Of a stretch of DNA of 64,000 bases, positions 57,955-64,000 are shown in pieces. Within the stretch, counting starts at the first letter, position 1; the number at the start of each line of letters is the position of its first letter. The position numbers were made by a program, and so were the translations under genes. The stretch covers positions 395,264,829-395,328,828 of the forward strand of contig NC_081824.1 in the NCBI RefSeq assembly GCF_030867095.1, written 5' to 3'. The DNA comes from Alligator mississippiensis (taxonomy: Eukaryota > Chordata > Crocodylia > Alligatoridae). Under the pieces are notes generated by a model. It had not been told where the DNA came from, made no database searches, and was given only the letters and a program-made list of their open reading frames with translations.

Positions 57955-58341
57955 AGAGCAGAGCGCGGGCAGTGCTGGGCTCGAGGTAGTGCTCGCGGGC
58001 GGGCGGCGTTGCCGCCGCGCTCGGTTTGTCTCGCCTCGCCTCGCCTCGCCGTGTGCCGGTCCCCAGAGAGGGGCGCTCGCAAGTTGCCCGCGGAGGATGC
58101 TGCGGAGTGGAGCGCGGGGGCTGCGGGGTGCAACGCAGCCCTGAGCGGACGGAGCGCGGCGCGGGCTGGGACGCGGCCAGGAGGATGCCCGGCGCCCGGC
58201 GCTGACGGGCGGGACTCACTGCTCGACCGCCGCGGGGCAGCGCCGGAGCCCGCGCCTGCTGCTCCCGGGCGGGGGGTGGCGGGTCCCGATGCACCGCGCT
58301 GGCGGCGGGGGGACACCGCGGCGGCCCGGGAGGACACACAC
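57955..58341 (+). other. PCDH9: PCDH9 non-coding exon 1 (start approximate)
   Basis: A strong donor (cacac/gtaagtg) at 58342 closes a GC-rich segment that begins shortly after a TATA-like site. The start is inferred as about 25-35 nt downstream of that site. Three upstream ATGs lie in it: a 15-codon frame (58097-58144), a 6-codon frame (58185-58205), and one starting at 58289 that runs into the splice junction. None is in frame with an extended PCDH9 protein. The exon links to the coding exon across a 1.5-kb intron; the linkage rests on position and splice signals only. Confidence 0.6.
58097..58144 (+). CDS. Upstream ORF in PCDH9 exon 1 (15 codons)
   Basis: ATG at 58097 opens a frame of 15 codons ending at TGA 58142-58144 (begins MLRSGARG). 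It would be included in the leader if transcription starts near 57955. Its likely role, if any, is to reduce translation of the main frame, as short upstream ORFs commonly do. The peptide has no recognisable features, so this is a potential regulatory uORF rather than a gene. Confidence 0.3.
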   Translation: MLRSGARGLRGATQP

Positions 58342-59853
58342 GTAAGTGCCAAGTTGCGCCGCCACCGGGAGGGGTTTCGTTTCGTGTGTGTGTGTTTGCG
58401 TGATGCGGGCTGGAAGCCGCCTTCCAGCCCTGTGTGTGTGTGTGTGTGTGTGTGCGCGTGCTTGTGGCTGTATGTATTTGCATATGCGTATTTGTATGTG
58501 TGCACTTATATATTTGTGTGTGTATCTGTGTGCTTGTGTGTCTGTGCTCAGATATACACACATACAGACATATATGTATAGACACACATATATACAGACA
58601 GACACACACGCGCACATATATATATACACCCCCCCCCCCCAAAAAAAAAAAAAGCTACAGATCCAGGCAGGAAGCCTCTGTTTAGGATTCAACTGAGGCT
58701 CGTTGCACAGGCTCACTTACCCCGGCTGCCTCTGCATCCCTACCTGCATCCCCAGCCTGGAAGTAATCGTGGGCATCGGCTGCTGGGTTTCTTTAATGCA
58801 GATAAGATTAGGGCAGAGGAGCTGACCGGGGCCACCAACCAGTCTACGCGCTTCGGAGTCTGTGTTTAATTTGCGGCTAGCAGAGCATGTAAGCAGAGGT
58901 CTGTTTTATTTATTTATTTATTTATTTTTTCACCTGCATTATTAGCCTGCCGCATTTGTGTGTGGCAGCTGCTAATAACATCCTGAGGGGAGATCTGCGT
59001 CAGCGTTGAAAGGCTGCACCTTTTTTTTTTTTTTTCCCTCCCCCCCCATCAGAAAATATTATTTTCTGCATTTTCTTTGTAAAAATGTTGACCACTTCTA
59101 AGTTGTATTGGGAATTCTTATCCCCCTGCCCCCTCCTCCCTTGGTTTAGGCTGCATTAAAATAAATAAATAAATAAGTTGAACGTTGTTAAACATAGGGA
59201 GAAGTATCCAACATCTGGAGAGGAGATATCGAGCTTACTGTGTAAGAAACTGTAAGTCCTGTTATTGTGTCTCTAGTTAATAGGGATGTGAAGTAGCCAG
59301 TGACGACTGCTGCTGCTGCTGTTGCTGGTACTGCTGCAGCATGTCCGGGTACTTATTTCCCAGTACGATAGCAGTAGAAGGGGAGATGCAAGGCACGGGG
59401 AGGAAAGAAAAATCTGGTTAGCATGGGGGGGAAAAAAACACACATTCACTTCACGGCACCAGACAACAAATCCCATTTGGCAGCTGACATGGCAGTTAGC
59501 ACTGGGGAAGTACGGAAACCTTTTTCACTTGGACGAAAATGCTCGGGTGGAGGAGGATGTAGGGGAAATGCATGTTCTGGTTTACACTGTGTGCTAAGAA
59601 GCAACTGGGAAAGTACGTGCCGAAACTAGAGCTGTCCTTAATCCTGCAAGTAGTTAATTGCATTCTCACTATGTGCAAATGCAACTAACGGGGTATTGGT
59701 GCATTCATCTGGAGGGACTGCTTTGGAGAAGGGAGCAGCAGGGAAATGTACTGTTGGCAAGCGTGCGCTGCAAAGAAAGGAGCGGGGATTGTGGATTTGT
59801 TTTGCTTTTTATTTATGAAACAATAATGCTTGTCTGTATGATTGTGTTGACAG
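58342..59853 (+). other. PCDH9 intron 1 with microsatellites
   Basis: Bounded by gtaagt (58342) and ...acag (59853). It contains a TG-rich tract (about 58383-58460), a mixed CA/TA tract (about 58553-58628), a C run then A run (about 58629-58653), TTTA repeats (58909-58926), a T run (about 59020-59035) and AAAT repeats (about 59158-59176). No coding signal was recognised; long open frames across its start reflect base composition. Confidence 0.55.
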
Positions 59854-59988
59854 TTGCTGTCTCCAAATAAGAAATGAGATGTAATGCATCCTGCAGTCCA
59901 TGCACGCCGCCTCTTGCAAATCGTGCACCATTCCTCTGTGGAAACCTTTAAATCCTAAAATCCAGAAAAAGAGAATAAACACATTATC
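59854..59988 (+). other. PCDH9: 5' UTR part of PCDH9 exon 2
   Basis: A candidate acceptor (gttgacag) ends at 59853 and gives a 135-nt untranslated segment before the start codon. The pyrimidine tract is weak, interrupted by purines. An alternative acceptor (aaatccag) lies at about 59976, only a dozen bases before the ATG. The segment contains several short upstream ATGs. The coordinate depends on which acceptor is used; transcript data would decide. Confidence 0.5.
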
Positions 59989-62900
59989 ATGGACCTGAGG
60001 GATTTTTACCTGTTGGCTGCTCTGATTGCCTGTTTGAGGCTGGATTCTGCTATAGCTCAAGAACTTATTTACACTATTAGAGAGGAGCTGCCTGAAAATG
60101 TGCCCATAGGGAACATACCAAAGGATCTGAACATTTCTCATATCAATGCTGCCACAGGGACCAGCGCCAGCCTTGTCTACAGACTGGTGTCTAAAGCCGG
60201 GGATGCCCCTTTGGTTAGAGTGTCCAGCACCACCGGAGAAATCTTCACCACCTCGAATCGAATAGACAGAGAAAAACTCTGTGCTGGAGCCTCCTATGCT
60301 GAGGAGAATGAGTGTTTCTTTGAACTTGAAGTGGTGATTCTCCCCAATGACTTCTTTAGGCTGATCAAAATAAAAATCATCGTAAAGGATACCAATGACA
60401 ATGCACCCATGTTTCCATCTCCTGTCATCAATATCTCCATACCAGAAAACACTTTGATCAACAGCCGCTTTCCAATTCCATCAGCCACAGATCCTGATAC
60501 TGGGTTCAACGGGGTGCAGCACTATGAGTTGTTAAATGGGCAGAGCGTCTTTGGACTGGATATCGTGGAAACTCCTGAAGGAGAGAAATGGCCTCAACTC
60601 ATTGTGCAGCAGAACTTGGATAGAGAGCAGAAAGACACCTATGTGATGAAAATTAAAGTAGAAGATGGAGGGAGCCCTCAGAAATCCAGCACAGCCATAC
60701 TGCAAGTCACAGTAAGTGATGTCAATGATAACAGGCCTGTTTTTAAAGAGAGTCAGGTGGAGGTTCATATCCCTGAGAATGCCCCTGTGGGTACCTCTGT
60801 AATTCAGCTTCATGCTACAGATGCAGATATAGGAAGCAATGCAGAAATCAGATATATTTTTGGTGCCCAAGTTGCCCCTGCAACCAAAAGACTTTTTGCT
60901 CTAAACAACACTACAGGGCTAATAACAGTTCAGCGGTCCTTAGATCGAGAAGAGACTGCTATCCACAAGGTGACAGTGCTGGCCAGTGATGGCAGCTCTA
61001 CTCCAGCTCGGGCAACTGTTACCATCAATGTCACTGATGTAAACGATAACCCTCCTAACATAGACCTCAGGTACATTATAAGTCCTATCAATGGCACAGT
61101 GTACTTATCTGAGAAAGATCCTGTCAATACAAAGATTGCCCTAATTACGGTTTCAGATAAGGACACTGATGTGAATGGCAAAGTCATCTGTTTCATTGAG
61201 AGAGAGGTCCCATTTCACTTGAAGGCAGTTTACGACAACCAGTATTTGTTAGAGACCTCTTCCTTGTTGGACTATGAGGGCACCAAAGAATTCAGCTTTA
61301 AAATTGTTGCCTCTGATTCTGGCAAGCCCAGTCTGAACCAGACTGCCCTAGTAAGAGTTAAACTGGAGGATGAAAATGACAACCCTCCAATTTTCAGCCA
61401 GCCTGTAATTGAGCTGTCAGTTTCTGAAAACAACCGTCGTGGTCTATACTTAACAACTATTAGTGCCACAGATGAAGACAGTGGGAAAAATGCAGACATT
61501 GTTTATCAGCTTGGCCCTAATGCCTCCTTTTTTGATCTGGATCGGAAGACAGGTGTTTTAACAGCCTCCAGAGTTTTTGACAGAGAAGAGCAAGAACGTT
61601 TCATTTTTACTGTTACGGCCAGGGACAATGGCACCCCTCCTCTGCAGAGTCAGGCAGCTGTGATTGTTACTGTACTGGATGAAAATGACAACAGTCCCAA
61701 ATTTACTCATAATCACTTTCAGTTTTTTGTATCTGAGAATTTACCAAAGTATAGTACTGTGGGGGTGATCACAGTGACCGATGCAGATGCAGGGGAAAAT
61801 AAAGCAGTGACCCTTTCCATCCTGAATGACAACGAGAACTTTGTGCTGGATCCTTACTCCGGAGTTATCAAATCCAATGTTTCTTTTGATCGAGAACAGC
61901 AGAGCTCTTACACCTTTGATGTCAAGGCTGTTGATGGAGGACAGCCTCCTCGTTCTTCTACAGCAAAAGTAACAATAAATGTCATGGATGTTAATGATAA
62001 CAGCCCGGTCGTCATTTACCCACCTTCAAATACTTCATTTAAGCTGGTGCCACTCTCAGCAATCCCAGGCTCAGTAGTAGCAGAAGTGTTTGCTGTGGAT
62101 ATAGACACTGGAATGAATGCTGAGCTTAAATATACAATTGTGAGTGGAAATAACAAAGGTTTATTTCGTATTGATCCAGTGACAGGTAACATTACTCTGG
62201 AAGAAAAACCAACTCCTACTGATGTGGGGCTGCATCGTCTAGTTGTCAACATAAGTGATTTGGGTTATCCTAAATCCTTGCATACTCTTGTGCTTGTATT
62301 TTTGTATGTAAATGACACTGCTGGAAATGCCTCTTACATTTATGACCTGATACGCAGGACTATGGAAACGCCCTTGGACCGGAACATAGGGGACAGTAGC
62401 CAACCCTATCAAAATGAGGACTATCTTACCATCATGATTGCTATTGTGGCAGGTGCGATGGTTGTCATAGTGGTGATATTTGTCACGGTTCTGGTTCGCT
62501 GTCGACACGCATCTAGGTTCAAAGCAGCACAAAGGAGCAAGCAAGGTGCTGAATGGATGTCTCCCAATCAGGAGAACAAGCAGAACAAGAAAAAGAAAAG
62601 GAAGAAAAGGAAGTCTCCTAAGAGCTCTCTTTTGAACTTTGTAACCATTGAGGAGTCCAAACCTGATGATGCAGTTCATGAACCTATCAACGGGACAATA
62701 AGCCTTCCAGCAGAGCTGGAGGAGCAGAGTATAGGAAGATTTGATTGGGGCACAGCACCACCAACCACCTTTAAGCCTAACAGTCCTGACCTTGCAAAGC
62801 ATTACAAATCTGCCTCCCCACAGTCTGCATTTCATCTTAAACCTGACACTCCAGTTTCAGTGAAAAAGCATCATGTGATTCAGGAACTTCCCTTGGACAA

Positions 62901-63024
62901 CACCTTTGTTGGTGGTTGCGACACCCTTTCCAAACGCTCTTCCACTAGTTCAGATCACTTCAGTGCCTCAGAGTGCAGTTCCCAAGGAGGCTTCAAGACA
63001 AAGGGCCCCTTACACACCAGACAG
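59989..63024 (+). CDS. PCDH9: Protocadherin-9, first and largest coding exon
   Basis: Encodes residues 1-1012 of a delta-1 protocadherin, a calcium-dependent homophilic adhesion receptor of the neuronal plasma membrane. The open frame begins [15 protein letters not shown], a hydrophobic signal peptide of about 23 residues ending in AIA before QELIYT. Cadherin repeats follow, with inter-repeat calcium motifs DTNDN (134-138), DVNDN (244-248), DVNDN (350-354), DENDN (461-465), DENDN (564-568) and DVNDN (667-671); the seventh repeat ends near residue 780. A transmembrane helix spans about 813-836 and is followed by RCR. The tail has a lysine-rich block ([11 protein letters not shown]) and regions matching delta-1 motifs CM1 ([12 protein letters not shown]) and CM2 ([16 protein letters not shown]). 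CM3 (RRVTF, the PP1-binding site of the family) is absent because it lies in later exons outside the window. The start has A at -3 and G at +4. The exon ends HTRQ at a phase-0 donor, cag/gtaaac. I recognise the protein as PCDH9 from its near identity to the mammalian protein; confidence is very high. Confidence 0.97.
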
Positions 63025-63087
63025 GTAAACGAGCACTTTTACTGGTCTATAAGTACTGCATACAAGTGCCCAATCAACCAGTATTAA
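63025..63087 (+). other. PCDH9: Read-through extension past the PCDH9 donor: 20 codons and stop
   Basis: If the donor at 63025-63026 is not used, the PCDH9 frame stays open for 20 more codons (beginning VNEHFYWS, ending PINQY) and stops with TAA at 63085-63087. This would give a protocadherin without CM3. Some delta-1 protocadherins have short-tail isoforms made by exon read-through, so an alternative terminus is plausible, but an open frame this short can also arise by chance. I cannot tell from sequence alone whether it is used. Confidence 0.45.
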
Positions 63088-64000
63088 AGTGCCAGTATGT
63101 CTTTTGCTTTGGTCTATTTCTAGCTTAGTTATAATGTGCAGAGAGGAAAAAAAACTCTACCCCTTTATCATTTCTCTGAGGCTCAACTGTGCATTTAAAA
63201 ATGTTTCTGATATTTCAGTATTAAGAGTTGCTGATTATTGGAAAAATCTACATGCATTTGTGCAAATGCACGCATGCATAAATAATGGAACAAAACTGAA
63301 AAGCAGTTGTTAAAAATGTTCCCCGGGACTGTTCCAATGTTCAGGATACTGAAGACGAAAAACGGTTTCCCTAATATGCCAAATTTCACTGAGAGAAAAA
63401 TTTGACAGTTTTGAGATTAATGGGATATTTACATTCACTTTCAAATTTGAAGTGAAGGTAGGTTGAGTTTCTTTTTATAGTTCCAACTGATTTGCAACAT
63501 TCTTATGTTACTCTTGTTAAAGGGGTTAATTTTTTTTCCCTTGTAAAGATTGCTGAGTTTCCAAGGTACTTCATCTGTGAAGCACATGGTTTGTTGTTAG
63601 GATATAACTAAGCCATACGGAAGTCTTCCTCTGTTTTTGATTGAAAATGATATTGTTCTAATAGATTAAAGTGGGGTGTCTAATATGCAGATGTTTGCAT
63701 ATTTTCAAAAATGGCCAAAGTATACTTTAAAAAGGAATGCATTCTCTCTGAATACAACTGAATTATGCAGAAAAAATCAGCTCATTGTAAATATTTTTCT
63801 CATCTTAGTAATGCATAAGTGATCTGTTATAACTCATTTTAAACTGTGAAATATGCCATATGAAGAGGGATTAAGAGGCTGAGAAACTCATATTTCAACC
63901 AAATCCAGCATTAGTTTTTCTTAGGTCTAATAATTCCTTGCTAATAAAGATTTAAATGCAGCGCTGTCTAATTTATTTCATTGGTGCTTGTCTTTTGCCA
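63088..64000 (+). other. Intron after PCDH9 coding exon (or 3' UTR of a short isoform)
   Basis: AT-rich non-coding sequence after the donor at 63025. It has no long open frame and no recognisable repeat. It holds the AATAAA described separately and runs off the end of the window. The remaining PCDH9 exons (about 220 residues in mammalian relatives) must lie beyond it. Confidence 0.8.
63943..63948 (+). terminator. Canonical AATAAA poly(A) signal in the intron after the PCDH9 coding exon
   Basis: AATAAA is followed within about 20-50 nt by T- and GT-rich sequence (around 63970-63998, including ttggtgcttgtctttt), the arrangement expected of a cleavage and polyadenylation site. It lies about 860 nt beyond the read-through stop codon, so it could terminate the short-tail transcript. 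AATAAA is common by chance in AT-rich introns, so the functional call is tentative. Confidence 0.35.

Larger units (their letters stand above)
57660..58350 (+). promoter_or_regulatory. PCDH9: CpG-island promoter of PCDH9
   Basis: An abrupt switch from AT-rich or CA-repeat DNA to very GC- and CpG-rich sequence. It has three CCAAT boxes (57795-57799, 57827-57831, 57865-57869), GC boxes of the CCCCGCCCC type (near 57713 and 57784) and GGGGGCGG at about 57881, and a TATA-like ttatatga at about 57925-57932. Site order and spacing (GC boxes and CCAAT boxes 60-130 nt before the TATA-like site) fit a + strand promoter ending in the exon 1 donor at 58342. Factor binding is inferred from motifs only. 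Confidence 0.8.

Noticed and set aside
57402..58642. Long open frames on both strands (up to 372 codons) across the CA repeat, CpG island and intron 1
   Set aside because: They run through a microsatellite, a promoter and a strong splice donor. The translations are low-complexity H/T and P/R/A strings with no domain. High GC and repeat periodicity explain the lack of stops.
60294..62835. Minus-strand frames of up to 198 codons within the PCDH9 exon
   Set aside because: Antisense shadows of a strongly coding exon; no family resemblance.

Overview
This window is vertebrate nuclear DNA with a single protein-coding locus that I can defend: the promoter, non-coding first exon and large first coding exon of PCDH9 (protocadherin-9, a delta-1 protocadherin) on the + strand at about 57.7-63.1 kb. 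Everything upstream (1-57 kb) reads as a gene desert filled with transposable elements. The many CR1 LINE fragments, L2-like LINE remains, a large solo LTR and several families of short TIR DNA transposons point to a sauropsid. The form of the young CR1 elements and their TATGAAATC-type 3' tail make a crocodilian my best guess; that assignment is inference. No prokaryotic-type system, CRISPR array, rRNA or functional tRNA gene was found.

Layout. 1-8.1 kb: mostly single-copy AT-rich DNA with an old CR1 fragment (about 0.93-1.49 kb), other old dispersed repeats, a CR1 3' fragment (5.25-6.15 kb) and a TIR element (7.13-7.71 kb). 8.14-9.50 kb: a complete solo LTR with a 5-bp target duplication. 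9.5-36 kb: intergenic DNA with short non-autonomous DNA transposons, several with internal hairpins, an L2-like LINE interrupted by another element (25.7-27 kb), and microsatellites. 36.5-42.3 kb: a CR1-rich block with a 495-codon open reverse-transcriptase fragment, an inverted partner copy 1.6 kb away, and an older CR1 broken by two DNA transposons. 43.2-50.2 kb: further DNA transposons, including one 298-bp hAT element with near-perfect 8-bp duplications. 53.1-53.9 kb: a long imperfect inverted repeat of unknown identity about 4 kb upstream of the PCDH9 promoter. 57.5-58.35 kb: a CA-rich minisatellite, then a CpG island with CCAAT and GC boxes and a TATA-like site. 58.34-59.85 kb: a short first intron. 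59.99-63.02 kb: coding exon (signal peptide, seven cadherin repeats, transmembrane segment, most of the cytoplasmic tail), ending at a phase-0 splice donor with the rest of the tail outside the window.

The most interesting unexplained structures are the 53-kb inverted repeat, an open 20-residue alternative PCDH9 C-terminus followed by a poly(A) signal in the next intron, the inverted pair of young CR1 copies, the foldback element around a TA microsatellite at 19.7-20.0 kb, and the MITE families with perfect internal stems. I did not find a new multi-gene system; the window is a repeat-rich gene desert plus one conserved neuronal adhesion gene.
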